Positions 16,790-25,573 of a stretch of 64,000 nt of DNA are shown here, in pieces; positions within the stretch are counted from its first letter, which is position 1, and each line of letters begins with the position of its first letter. The translations under genes and the position numbers were made by a program. This stretch comes from Candidatus Eisenbacteria bacterium (GTDB lineage Bacteria > Orphanbacterota > Orphanbacteria > Orphanbacterales > Orphanbacteraceae), in contig JAFGGD010000030.1 of NCBI GenBank assembly GCA_016930695.1, positions 244,321 through 308,320 on the forward strand. The letters run 5' to 3'. The notes under the pieces were generated by a model, which made no database searches, was not told the origin of the DNA, and saw nothing but the letters and a program-made list of their open reading frames with translations.

Positions 16790-19107
16790 CCGCCGCCGCC
16801 GAGGTCCCGATCCCGGGCGAGCTTCCCTGGCTCGTCCCGAAGAGGGCCGTCCTCTTTCCCGGCGCCAAGAAAACCCTTCTCCTTCGAAGCGAAGAGGAGA
16901 TCGCCGCCGTCGACGCCGCGCTCGCCGGCGAACGTTTCCTCGCCCTCTTCCCGCCCGGACCCGAAGGGGAACCGTCGCGGCGAGGCACGGCGGCCCGCAT
17001 CGAGAGGATGCGCCGCCTCCCCGACGGCGCGGTTCGCGTCGCTCTCGCGGGCGTCGCCCGCGTCGATCGCGCCACGGGCGGGCTCCCGAAAGAAGGGAGG
17101 GCCGCGCCGGTCCGCGTAGCCCCCACCCCCGAGACGGACGAGCTGGTCGTCGAGGCGCTCCGCCGAAACTGCCTCGAGTCCTTCCGCCTTCTCCTCCGGA
17201 GCCGTCCCGGAGCCGCGGAGGAGACCGCGGAGATCGCCGGGGCGATCCCCGGCGCGGACCGCTTCGCCGACTGGATCGCTTCGCAGCTGAACCTATCACT
17301 CCCGGAACAGATCCGCCTGCTCGAGACGGACGGCGCGCGGGAGCGCCTGGAAGAGTTGGCGCGCATCCTCGACCGGGAGGGGAAACTCATCGAGCTGGAG
17401 ACGCGCATTCAGGAGGAGGTCAGCGCCGCCCTCGGCGAGAAGGAGCGCGAGAACTACCTGCGCGAGCGGATCCGGGCGATCCGGAAAGAGCTGGGCGAAG
17501 AGGACGAGCGGGAGACGCAGATCCGGGAGATCCATCGCCGCCTTGCCGCGGTACGCCTACCCGAGGAGGCGCGGCTCTCCTGTCGCGAGGAGATCGCCCG
17601 GCTGAAGCGGATCCCCGTCCAGAGCAGCGAATTCACCGTCGCCCGGAATCACATCGACTGGGTCATGGACCTCCCCTGGAACGCCCTGTCCGAGGACCGG
17701 ATCGACCTGGACGAGGCAAGAGCGCTCCTCGATCGGAACCATGCCGGCCTGGAGAACGTGAAGGACCGGATTCTGGAATACCTGGCCGTGCGCAAGCTGA
17801 AGCGGGACGCGCCGTCTCCTCTCCTCTGCTTCGTCGGTCCGCCGGGGACGGGGAAGACCTCCCTCGGCCTCGCCGTGGCGGAGGCGCTGGGACGCCGCGT
17901 GGCGAGGCTCTCCCTCGGGGGCGTGACCGACGAGGGGGAGATCCGCGGCCACCGCCGCACCTACTCCGGCGCCCTCCCCGGCCGGATCCTGCAGGAGCTG
18001 CGCCGCGTAGGCGTGCGAAACCCGGTCTTCATGCTCGACGAGATCGACAAGGTGGGCCCCCAGTTTTCGGGGGATCCCTCGGCGCCTCTCCTGGAGGTGC
18101 TCGATCCGGAACAAAACCGCGGCTTCTCCGATCACTATCTGAGTCTTCCCTTCGATCTCTCGGAGGTCTTTTTCATCACGACCGCCAACAGCACCGACAC
18201 GATTCCGCCGGGGCTTCTGAACCGGATGGAGATCGTCGAATTCCCCGGCTACGCCACCGCGGAAAAGGTGGCCATCGCCGAGAAGCACCTGATCCCGAAG
18301 CAGCTCGAGCGGCACGGCCTCGCGGCGTCGCGGCTGAAGATCCGCCGCCGCGCGATCCGCCGGATCATCGACGTGTACGCCGCCGAGGCGGGGCTTCGTG
18401 ACCTGGAGAGAAGCATCGCCGCGATCTGCAGGAAACGGGCCGCCGCGCTCCTTCGAGGAGAGGAGACGCGGGTGACGGTGGGGGAGGAGGACCTGGAGGG
18501 TTACCTCGGCACGCCGCAGTACTTCCCCGAGATCAAGGCGCGGCGCCCCGAAGTGGGGACCAGCACCGCCCTCGCCTGGACGCCGGCGGGAGGGCAGATC
18601 CTGTTCATCGAGGCGACGATCCTGCCGGGCCGCCAATCGCTGCAGCTGACGGGGCAGTTGGGCGAGGTCATGCGCGAATCGGCTGAGACGTCTTTATCTT
18701 ATGTTAGAAGTTTCGTTGATCGACACGGCGGTCCGCCGGACCTTCTCGATGGGCGGGACATCCACATCCACGTTCCCGCCGGCGCCGTCTCCAAGGACGG
18801 TCCCTCGGCGGGGATCGCCATCGTCGTCGCGCTCTACTCGCTCCTATCCGGATCGCCGGTGCGGCACGACGTGGCGATGACCGGCGAGATCACCCTGCGG
18901 GGCCGGGTCCTGCCGGTGGGGGGAATCCGCCAGAAGATTCTCGGCGCCCACCGGGCGGGGATCCGCCTCGTGGTGGTGCCGGCGCGCAACGAGCCGGAAC
19001 TCAGAGAAGTCCCGGAGGAGGTCCTGCGCCGCCTGGAGATCGTGCCGGTGGAACACGTGGACGAGGTCTTCCCGATCGCCTGCCTGCCCAAACCGGGGAG
19101 GAGGTGA
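16786..19107 (+). CDS. lon: ATP-dependent protease La (Lon)
   Basis: 773 residues, full length. An N-terminal LON substrate-binding domain (about 10-200), a coiled-coil helical region rich in Glu/Arg, an AAA+ module with Walker A GPPGTGKTS near residue 351 and Walker B FMLDEIDKV, and a C-terminal Ser-Lys protease domain. The catalytic Ser is in KDGPSAG (Ser674) and Lys in GIRQKILGAHRAG (Lys717), matching E. coli Ser679 and Lys722. GTG start overlapping the hsp20 stop. It degrades misfolded cytosolic proteins. Confidence 0.95.
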   Translation: MTAAAEVPIPGELPWLVPKRAVLFPGAKKTLLLRSEEEIAAVDAALAGERFLALFPPGPEGEPSRRGTAARIERMRRLPDGAVRVALAGVARVDRATGGLPKEGRAAPVRVAPTPETDELVVEALRRNCLESFRLLLRSRPGAAEETAEIAGAIPGADRFADWIASQLNLSLPEQIRLLETDGARERLEELARILDREGKLIELETRIQEEVSAALGEKERENYLRERIRAIRKELGEEDERETQIREIHRRLAAVRLPEEARLSCREEIARLKRIPVQSSEFTVARNHIDWVMDLPWNALSEDRIDLDEARALLDRNHAGLENVKDRILEYLAVRKLKRDAPSPLLCFVGPPGTGKTSLGLAVAEALGRRVARLSLGGVTDEGEIRGHRRTYSGALPGRILQELRRVGVRNPVFMLDEIDKVGPQFSGDPSAPLLEVLDPEQNRGFSDHYLSLPFDLSEVFFITTANSTDTIPPGLLNRMEIVEFPGYATAEKVAIAEKHLIPKQLERHGLAASRLKIRRRAIRRIIDVYAAEAGLRDLERSIAAICRKRAAALLRGEETRVTVGEEDLEGYLGTPQYFPEIKARRPEVGTSTALAWTPAGGQILFIEATILPGRQSLQLTGQLGEVMRESAETSLSYVRSFVDRHGGPPDLLDGRDIHIHVPAGAVSKDGPSAGIAIVVALYSLLSGSPVRHDVAMTGEITLRGRVLPVGGIRQKILGAHRAGIRLVVVPARNEPELREVPEEVLRRLEIVPVEHVDEVFPIACLPKPGRR

Positions 19108-19111
19108 GTCC

Positions 19112-20200
19112 GTGGATCTTCTCGACCTCCTTCTCCGCTACCGCCGTGTCCGCTCCCGGCGCCGCGTTTCCTCCGAACCGATCGCGGTGCAGGACACGCT
19201 TCGCAAGCCGGAACGGATCGCCGTTCTTCTCGGCGGGGACCCGCGGCTTCCTCCGCTGGTCCTCCCGTCGCTCCGCCTGATTCGCGAACGACACCCCGGC
19301 GTGAAGCTTCTTCTCGTCGGCGGCCCGGAGAACGTCCCCGTCTTCCGGCGCGACGGCATCGCCGACAAGGCGCTCGCCATCTCCCCCAAGCGGGGAACCG
19401 CCCGCATCGGCGAGATCCGCCGGACCGGGCGCGCGATCGCCGAGCACGACCCGCGGATTCTCCTCCTCCTCGACGCGCCGCCCGATCCGACGCTCCTCGC
19501 CGTCGCTCTCGAGTCGGGCGCCCCGATCCGCCTCGGCTTCGGCCGCGGCGATCACGCTCCTTTTCTCAACTTCGAGGTCGCGCCGCCGGAGGGGGAGACC
19601 TACCTCGCCCAGTCGCTGCTCAAAATGGTGGGCGCCGTCACCGGCTGTTTCCTCGGCTTTCTGGACGACCGAGTCCGTTGGAAGGTGCCCGAGGCGGACG
19701 CGCGCCGCGCCGAGCGATTGATTCACTTCTGGCAGCCCCGATCGGACCGCCTCCTCGTGGCGATCGAACCGGGCGCGGAGGAACCGGGCCGCGAGCCGGA
19801 TATGGAGAAGTACGTCGCCATCGCACGCCTCCTCTCCCGCGCCTATGGGGCGCGCGTGCTGATCGTATCGTCGCCGGAGGAACGCCACCGCGCGGAGGAA
19901 CTCGAGAGACGTCTCGATTTCCTCGAGCCTTACCGCGCCCAAACCGACGATCTCGCCCAGGCGGTCGCCTTCCTCTCCCGATCCGACTTGGTGGTCTCCT
20001 CCAACACGCCCCTCTTCCATTACAGCGTCGCCGTCGGCATTCCCACGGTGGGCCTCTTCCCCGAGAAGACCGATCCGCGTTTTCTCCCCCCCGCGGGCGC
20101 CCCCGCGGTAATCATCCCGCTCCACAAGGAGATCACCGAGGAGGGATTTCTCCGGGCCGTGGAGACTCTGGCCGGCGACGGCGTGGACGCCGAGCCGTGA
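19112..20200 (+). CDS. GT9-family (heptosyltransferase-like) glycosyltransferase
   Basis: 362 residues with the two-domain GT-B layout of GT9. The N-terminal domain has RIAVLLGGDPRLPPLVLPSLRLIRERHPG, and the C-terminal domain has IEPGAEE and SDLVVSSNTPLFHYSVAVGIPTVGLF, equivalent to the TNDSGPMH motif of WaaC/WaaF but diverged (SSNTPLFH). The sugar donor is therefore uncertain. It overlaps the msbA-like gene by 4 bp, which supports a role in the LPS core. GTG start 5 bp after lon. Confidence 0.75.
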   Translation: MDLLDLLLRYRRVRSRRRVSSEPIAVQDTLRKPERIAVLLGGDPRLPPLVLPSLRLIRERHPGVKLLLVGGPENVPVFRRDGIADKALAISPKRGTARIGEIRRTGRAIAEHDPRILLLLDAPPDPTLLAVALESGAPIRLGFGRGDHAPFLNFEVAPPEGETYLAQSLLKMVGAVTGCFLGFLDDRVRWKVPEADARRAERLIHFWQPRSDRLLVAIEPGAEEPGREPDMEKYVAIARLLSRAYGARVLIVSSPEERHRAEELERRLDFLEPYRAQTDDLAQAVAFLSRSDLVVSSNTPLFHYSVAVGIPTVGLFPEKTDPRFLPPAGAPAVIIPLHKEITEEGFLRAVETLAGDGVDAEP

Positions 20201-22062
20201 ACGAGTTCCTCCGGCTCTTCCGTTACGTGCTCCCCTGGTGGCGGAAGGGGATCGCCGCGCTCCTGTGCACCTTCCTCTTCGCGCTCTTCAGCGGCGTCAC
20301 CGTCGGCATGATTCTCCCGTTCACCAAGATCCTCTTCGAAGGCAAACTCGATGAGGCGGAGATCGCGGCGGCGCCCGCCGGCGACACGCCTCTTTCGGCC
20401 CCGGTGCTCGATGCCTGGAAGGCGCGCGGGCGCGACGTTTTCCTCGGCCTATTCGCCGACGACGAGCCGGAGCGGGCGCTCTTCAAGGTGTGCGTCGGCA
20501 TCTTCCTCGTTTTTATGCTCAAGGGGACTTTCAACTACCTGCAGCAGATCCTGATGATCACGCTGCAGGAGAGGACCATTAAAAGCATCCGGGACGACCT
20601 CTACCGCCGCACCACCTTTCTCCCCCTCGCCTTCTTCGAGAGGACCCGCACGGGGGAGCTGATCTCGCGGATCACCAACGACGTAACGCTCGTAAAGGAC
20701 ATGGTTTCGGTCCTCTTCACCCAGGCGATCCAAAACGTCATGCTGCTCCTGGTCTACGTGGCCGTCGCGGCGGTGGTCAGCTGGCGCCTGGCGCTTCTCT
20801 CCTTCATCATCTTTCCCCTGCTCGGTCTCTTCACAAGCAAAGTTTCCCGCAAACTGCGCAAGTACAGCACCCGTTTTCAGGAGGACATGGCGCGCATCAC
20901 CAGCAGCCTCCAGGAGACGATTACCGGCATTCGTATCGTGAAGGCCTTCGCCACCGAGGAGTACGAGGGAGCGCGTTTCCGAGGCTACACGGGCGACTAC
21001 TTCAACTCCTTCCTCCGTTTCCGCCGCTTCGCGGTGCTCGCCAGTCCGGTGGCGGAGCAGCTCGGCGTGGTCGGATCGGTGATCGTTCTCTGGTACGGCG
21101 GGCGGCAGGTGATCGCCGGCGCCGGGCTCGGGCCGGAGGGGTTTTTTCTCTTCCTCGCGGCTGTTCTCAACATGATGCAGCCGATCCGCAAGCTCTCGCA
21201 TACCAACACGGTGGTGCAGCAGGGAATCAGCGCGGCGACGCGGATCTTCCAGCTCCTGGATACGCCGCCGGAACCGCGTCCCGAGGAGGGACGGCGCGCC
21301 GCCGCTGTGCGGGAGTCGATCCTCTACGACCACGTCTCCTTCCTCTACGACGGGTCCGACGGAGCGCCGGCGCTCCGCGACGTCACTCTGGAGATCCCGA
21401 GCGGCGCCATGGTCGCCTTGGTCGGGCCGAGCGGCGCGGGGAAGTCGACGCTGGCGGACCTGCTCCCCCGGTTCCACGACCCCACCGAAGGGCGGATCCT
21501 TCTGGACGGCGTCGATCTGCGCACATTCGACCTCGCCTCGCTCCGCGGGATCATGGGGATCGTCACCCAGGAGACGATCCTCTTCAACGAGACCATCGGC
21601 GACAACATCGCCTACGGGCGGGCCGACATTCCGCGGACGCGGATCGAAGAGGCGGCGCGCGCGGCGAACGCGGCGGACTTCATCGAGCGGCTCCCGGAGG
21701 GGTACGACACGGTGGTCGGCGACCGGGGGGTCCGCCTCTCCGGCGGCGAGAGGCAACGCCTCGCCATCGCGAGAGCGATCCTGCAGAATCCGCCGATTCT
21801 GATCCTGGACGAGGCGACGTCGAGCCTGGACGCCGAGTCGGAGGCGCTCGTGCAGGACGCCGTCGAGAAACTGGTCCGGGACAGGACCACCCTCGTCATC
21901 GCCCATCGCCTCTCCACGATTCTCCGGGCGCACCGGATCGCCGTGCTCGAGAGGGGACGCTTGATCCAGCAGGGAACCCACGGCGCCCTTCTCCGCGAGG
22001 GGGGCGTCTACCGGAAACTCTTCGATATGCAGTTCCGATCCGAATCGGGGGGGACGGTTTGA
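20197..22062 (+). CDS. MsbA-like lipid/LPS ABC exporter
   Basis: 621 residues: a six-helix type-I exporter membrane domain (about 1-340) fused to an ATPase. Walker A GPSGAGKST near residue 411, signature LSGGERQR near 514, Walker B ILILDEATS and the H-loop VIAHRLST are intact. An inserted soluble segment of about 60 residues follows the first helix and is absent from E. coli MsbA. GTG start overlapping the previous stop; the next GT9 gene overlaps its stop. Lying between two heptosyltransferase-like genes, it most likely flips lipid A-core, though other lipid-linked cargo is possible. Confidence 0.85.
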   Translation: MNEFLRLFRYVLPWWRKGIAALLCTFLFALFSGVTVGMILPFTKILFEGKLDEAEIAAAPAGDTPLSAPVLDAWKARGRDVFLGLFADDEPERALFKVCVGIFLVFMLKGTFNYLQQILMITLQERTIKSIRDDLYRRTTFLPLAFFERTRTGELISRITNDVTLVKDMVSVLFTQAIQNVMLLLVYVAVAAVVSWRLALLSFIIFPLLGLFTSKVSRKLRKYSTRFQEDMARITSSLQETITGIRIVKAFATEEYEGARFRGYTGDYFNSFLRFRRFAVLASPVAEQLGVVGSVIVLWYGGRQVIAGAGLGPEGFFLFLAAVLNMMQPIRKLSHTNTVVQQGISAATRIFQLLDTPPEPRPEEGRRAAAVRESILYDHVSFLYDGSDGAPALRDVTLEIPSGAMVALVGPSGAGKSTLADLLPRFHDPTEGRILLDGVDLRTFDLASLRGIMGIVTQETILFNETIGDNIAYGRADIPRTRIEEAARAANAADFIERLPEGYDTVVGDRGVRLSGGERQRLAIARAILQNPPILILDEATSSLDAESEALVQDAVEKLVRDRTTLVIAHRLSTILRAHRIAVLERGRLIQQGTHGALLREGGVYRKLFDMQFRSESGGTV

Positions 22063-23066
22063 GCCGCCCGCGATCCTTCCTGGTGATCCGCTGGGGGCGA
22101 CTCGGCGACCTGGTGCTCGCCGCGGCGGCGACGCGGGAGCTCCGGTCCGCCTTCCCGGAGGCGGCGATTCATTTTGCCGTAAAGGAAGAGCTGGCCGGCA
22201 TGGCGGAGCTTCTCCCCGGCGTGGACCGGGTGCTCCCTTTCGGCGGCGGCGGCGCGGGGGCCCTCCTTCGCTACGCCCGTTCCCTGCCGGAGAGGCGCTA
22301 CGACCGGGTCGTCGACCTGCAGGGAAACACGCGCAGCCGCTGGCTCGCGCTCCTCACCGGGCCGGGGCGGACGGTCCGTTACCCGCGCCTCACCATGCGG
22401 CGGCGCGCGCTGGTCCGATGGAAGAGGGGGAAGGGGGAACACTCCCGCCCGGTGTGGGACCGCTACCTGGACGCGGTGGAGCGTCTCGGCACGGCGGTGC
22501 GGCGCGATCCTCCCCGCCTGCTCCCGGTGGAGGAGAAGGGGACGCCGGGTGCGGTCCTCTTCGCGCCCGGCGCGGGACGGGCGACCAAGCGATGGCCCGC
22601 GGAGCGCTTCGCCGAGACGGCCCGCCGGATCGGCCGGGAGAGCGGGCGGCCGATCTTGCTCCTCGGATCGGAGGGGGAGAAGCCCCTTCTCGAGAGGGTC
22701 GCCGCCGGAGCGGGAGGAGGGGCGCGCGTTCTCGCGGGAATCCCCTTCCGTTCCACCGTCGCTCATCTGCGGGACGGGGCGCTCCTCATCACCAACGACT
22801 CCGGGCCGATGCACGTCGCCGGCGCGGTCGGCACCCCGGTGATCGCCCTCTTCGGACCGACCGTGCCGGAACTGGGGTTCGGTCCGGCGGGTGAAAAGGA
22901 CGTGGTCCTTTCGCTCGACCTGGAGTGCCGCCCCTGTTCTCTTCACGGCGGCGACCGCTGCCCCCTCCCGGACCGGAGCCACACGTGCATGACCGGTCTG
23001 GACGCGGACCGGGTGGTGGAGGCGGCGAACCGGATTCTCGCTGACGCGCCCCCGGCGGATGGTTAG
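22059..23066 (+). CDS. GT9-family lipopolysaccharide heptosyltransferase-like protein
   Basis: 335 residues, closer to classical WaaF/WaaC than the other GT9 protein in the window. It has LVIRWGRLGDLVLAAAATRELR, VVDLQGNTRSRWLALL, FAPGAGRATKRWPAERFAE and ITNDSGPMHVAGAVGTPVIALFGPT, followed by a Cys-rich stretch (CRPCSLHGGDRCP). Transfers heptose from ADP-heptose to the inner core by family. TTG start at 22059 overlapping the msbA-like stop. gmhB, which makes the heptose donor, comes next. Confidence 0.85.
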   Translation: MSRPRSFLVIRWGRLGDLVLAAAATRELRSAFPEAAIHFAVKEELAGMAELLPGVDRVLPFGGGGAGALLRYARSLPERRYDRVVDLQGNTRSRWLALLTGPGRTVRYPRLTMRRRALVRWKRGKGEHSRPVWDRYLDAVERLGTAVRRDPPRLLPVEEKGTPGAVLFAPGAGRATKRWPAERFAETARRIGRESGRPILLLGSEGEKPLLERVAAGAGGGARVLAGIPFRSTVAHLRDGALLITNDSGPMHVAGAVGTPVIALFGPTVPELGFGPAGEKDVVLSLDLECRPCSLHGGDRCPLPDRSHTCMTGLDADRVVEAANRILADAPPADG

Positions 23067-23069
23067 AAT
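23041..23069 (+). promoter_or_regulatory. Candidate promoter for gmhB
   Basis: CTGACG (23041-23046), 17-bp spacer, TAGAAT (23064-23069, five of six consensus bases). It lies at the very end of the GT9 gene; transcription would start near 23076, about 18 nt before the gmhB start. May give gmhB and the DUF3108 gene independent expression. Confidence 0.4.
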
Positions 23070-23093
23070 GGGCCGCATAGGGGGAGAGTCGCT

Positions 23094-23702
23094 TTGAGCC
23101 GTCCGCGGAAGAAGAACGAAGGGAGGCCGGCGGTCTTTCTGGATCGGGACGGTACGGTCACCCGCCAGGTCGGATACGTCAACCATCCCTCCCGGCTCCG
23201 TCTCTATCCCTTCGCGGCCCGCGCGATCCGCAGGCTGAATGAACACGGGATCCCGGTGGTGATCGTCACCAACCAAAGCGGCGTGGCGCGGGGTCTCTTT
23301 CCCGTGGAAGTTCTGGAGGAGACGAACCGGCGGATGGAAACGCTCCTCGCTCGCGGGAACGCGCGGGTGGACGGGATCTACGTCTGCCCCCACCATCCCA
23401 CCGAGGGGGAACGCCCGCGGCGCTGCCGTTGCCGAAAGCCGGAGACCGGGCTGGTGCGGACGGCGGCGCGGGAAATGAACCTCGATCCCGGTCGCTCCTA
23501 CGTGGTGGGCGACTCGTCGTCGGACATTCTCCTCGGGAGTCGCGTCGGCGCCCGGACGGTGTTGGTGCTGACCGGCTACGGCCGCGGCGAGGCGGCGCAC
23601 CGCCGGGATCGCTGGAAAACGGCGCCGGACGCGATCGTGAAAAACCTGGAGGAAGCGGTGGACTGGATCCTGCGCCGCGAAGACGAGAAGGATGATTCAT
23701 GA
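23094..23702 (+). CDS. gmhB: D-glycero-manno-heptose 1,7-bisphosphate phosphatase, HAD family
   Basis: 202 residues. HAD motif I is VFLDRDGTV (nucleophile Asp), motif II VTNQSGVARG, and the zinc-binding Cys/His group CPHHP...CRCRKPETGL is typical of GmhB. Motif IV is VVGDSSSDI. It removes the C7 phosphate on the route to ADP-heptose. TTG start after a GGGGGAGAG ribosome site. A related HisB-type histidinol phosphatase is less likely given the LPS neighbours. Confidence 0.88.
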   Translation: MSRPRKKNEGRPAVFLDRDGTVTRQVGYVNHPSRLRLYPFAARAIRRLNEHGIPVVIVTNQSGVARGLFPVEVLEETNRRMETLLARGNARVDGIYVCPHHPTEGERPRRCRCRKPETGLVRTAAREMNLDPGRSYVVGDSSSDILLGSRVGARTVLVLTGYGRGEAAHRRDRWKTAPDAIVKNLEEAVDWILRREDEKDDS

Positions 23703-24451
23703 ATAAACATACTCGCGCCCGGGCGCCCCTCGCGCGCGCAACCATCGCGCTTCTTCCATTGCTCGTCCTCCTCACCGGCGCGACGGCGGCCGGCGCCGCC
23801 GGGCCGGGGCCGATCCGCCCCGGAGAGAAGCTCACCTACTCCATCGAGTACGGCATCATCAAGGCGGGGACGGCGGAGTTAACGACCGAACGGGACGCCG
23901 ACGACTCGACGCTGGTCTTTTCCACCCAGGCGCGCACCAATTCCTTCTTCGACGTTTTCTTCAAGGTGCGGGACCGCGTCGTCTCCCGCGTCGACCCGAA
24001 GGGGTTCGTGAGCCTCCGCTTCGAGAAGTCGCTGCGGGAGGGGAAATACGAGGACGACGAGATGGTGATCTTCGACCGGGAGAGGATGGTCGCCGTTTAC
24101 GACGACGGCAAGGAGACCCCCCTCGCCCCGGACGCTCGCGACGTGCTCGCCGCGTTCTTCGACCTTCGTACCCGGCGCCTCGTCATCGGAGCGGAGATCC
24201 CTCTCGTCTATCATTCGAGCAAGAAGAACTGGCCGATCACCGTGAAGGTGCACAACGTGGAAACCGTGAAGACGCCGGCCGGCGAGTTCCGGTGCATCCG
24301 CATCGAGCCGCGCCTGAAATCGGTGGGCGTCTTCAAGCAGACCGGCCGCCTGCAGATCTGGATCACCGCCGATTCGCGGCGGATGCCGGTCAAGCTGGAG
24401 AGCAAGGTCGTTTTCGGCGCCTTCGAGGCGGTGCTGACCGATTACCGGTAG
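23699..24451 (+). CDS. DUF3108 protein, exported
   Basis: 250 residues with an N-terminal signal peptide (basic MNKHTRARAP, hydrophobic core to about residue 30, Ala-rich cleavage region). The mature part begins GEKLTYSIEYGIIKAGTAEL and ends with PVKLESKVVFGAFEAVLTDY, the DUF3108 pattern of beta-rich periplasmic proteins. The molecular role is unknown; an envelope location is clear. It overlaps gmhB by 4 bp. Confidence 0.82.
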   Translation: MNKHTRARAPLARATIALLPLLVLLTGATAAGAAGPGPIRPGEKLTYSIEYGIIKAGTAELTTERDADDSTLVFSTQARTNSFFDVFFKVRDRVVSRVDPKGFVSLRFEKSLREGKYEDDEMVIFDRERMVAVYDDGKETPLAPDARDVLAAFFDLRTRRLVIGAEIPLVYHSSKKNWPITVKVHNVETVKTPAGEFRCIRIEPRLKSVGVFKQTGRLQIWITADSRRMPVKLESKVVFGAFEAVLTDYR

Positions 24452-24495
24452 GCTGGAAGGCAAAAGAGAGACGATCGAACCATTAGGAGGTTCCC

Positions 24496-25434
24496 ATGCC
24501 TTCCCGACACGAACGTTTCGACCGGAAGAAGATCCGCCCCGTCTCCGTCGCCGGCGTGGGACACAAGGTGCGGGCCGGGAGCTTCGGGTCTCCCGTCGGG
24601 AAGGGTGCGTCGGTCGAGGATCTCCTCCGCGGCCTGCCGGACATTCTCGCCGCGCGCGATCTGAACCGGGCGATCGATCGGATCGTCGCGGCGAAGAAGA
24701 GCGGCGCGCCGGTCCTCTTCCTCTTCGGCGCACACGTGATCAAATGCGGCCTCGCGCCGGTTCTCATCTCCCTCGTCCGCGACGGAATCCTGGACGGCCT
24801 CGCCACCAACGGCGCCGGCGCGATCCACGACTACGAGATCGCCCGCTTCGGCACGACATCGGAAGACGTCTCCGAAAACCTGCCCAAGGGGATCTTCGGG
24901 ATGGCCCGTGAGACGGCGGAAGGGATCAACGGGGCGGTCCGCGCGGGACTCGAAGAGGATCTCGGCTTCGGCGAGTCGATCGGGCGCGCCCTTACGGAGA
25001 AAGACGTCCCCCACCGGGAAAAGTCCCTTTTCGCCGCCGCCCACGACGCGGGTGTCCCGATCACCGTGCACGTCGCCCTCGGTACGGACATCGTTCACAT
25101 GCACCCCTCCGCCGACGGCGCGGCGATCGGCCGGGCGACGATGAACGACTTCCTCTCCTTCACCGCTTCGGTGGGGCGCCTCACCGGTGAGAGCGTGGTC
25201 TGGCACGCCGGCTCGGCGGTGATCCTCCCCGAGGTGCTCCTGAAGGCGGTCTCGATGCTGCAGAACGCGGGCACGCCTCCCGGCGAGTTTCTCGCGATCA
25301 ACTGCGACATGAACCGGATGTACCGGCCGACGCAGAACGTCCTCCGCCGCCCCTCGGGGGAGGGGATCGACCTCGCGGGACACCACGAGATCCTGATTCC
25401 CCTCATCAGCGCCGGAATCCGCGCGAGGCTGTAA
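24496..25434 (+). CDS. Deoxyhypusine-synthase-like (DHS-fold) protein of unknown function
   Basis: 312 residues after a very strong ribosome site (AGGAGG 24485-24490, 5 nt before ATG). Conserved-looking segments include HVIKCGLAPVLISL, DGLATNGAGAIHDYEIA, TSEDV, FGMARETAEGING, HVALGTDIVHMHPSADG and GSAVILPEVLLKAV. I recognise these from bacterial proteins assigned a DHS-like NAD-binding fold. True DHS modifies eIF5A, which bacteria lack, so the substrate is unknown. It may precede the P5C dehydrogenase as an independent gene; a 139-bp gap with its own promoter lies between. Confidence 0.5.
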   Translation: MPSRHERFDRKKIRPVSVAGVGHKVRAGSFGSPVGKGASVEDLLRGLPDILAARDLNRAIDRIVAAKKSGAPVLFLFGAHVIKCGLAPVLISLVRDGILDGLATNGAGAIHDYEIARFGTTSEDVSENLPKGIFGMARETAEGINGAVRAGLEEDLGFGESIGRALTEKDVPHREKSLFAAAHDAGVPITVHVALGTDIVHMHPSADGAAIGRATMNDFLSFTASVGRLTGESVVWHAGSAVILPEVLLKAVSMLQNAGTPPGEFLAINCDMNRMYRPTQNVLRRPSGEGIDLAGHHEILIPLISAGIRARL

Positions 25435-25464
25435 ACGGTATCCGGTTCCATGTTTCCCAACCGG

Positions 25465-25493
25465 TTGACGGAATCCGCCCGTTCTGCTAACCT
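25465..25493 (+). promoter_or_regulatory. Candidate promoter for the P5C dehydrogenase gene
   Basis: TTGACG (25465-25470), a 17-bp spacer and TAACCT (25488-25493) in the 139-bp gap. Transcription would begin near 25500, giving a leader of about 74 nt. The -10 box is a weak match. The leader ends in CGTCGGAGGGGAACC, the ribosome site. Confidence 0.42.
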
Positions 25494-25573
25494 GCCATTC
25501 TCGAACAAGATAGATACGCGCCGCCGCGGCCCGGCGCGCGGCCATCCTCGAACCTCTTCGTCGGAGGGGAACC

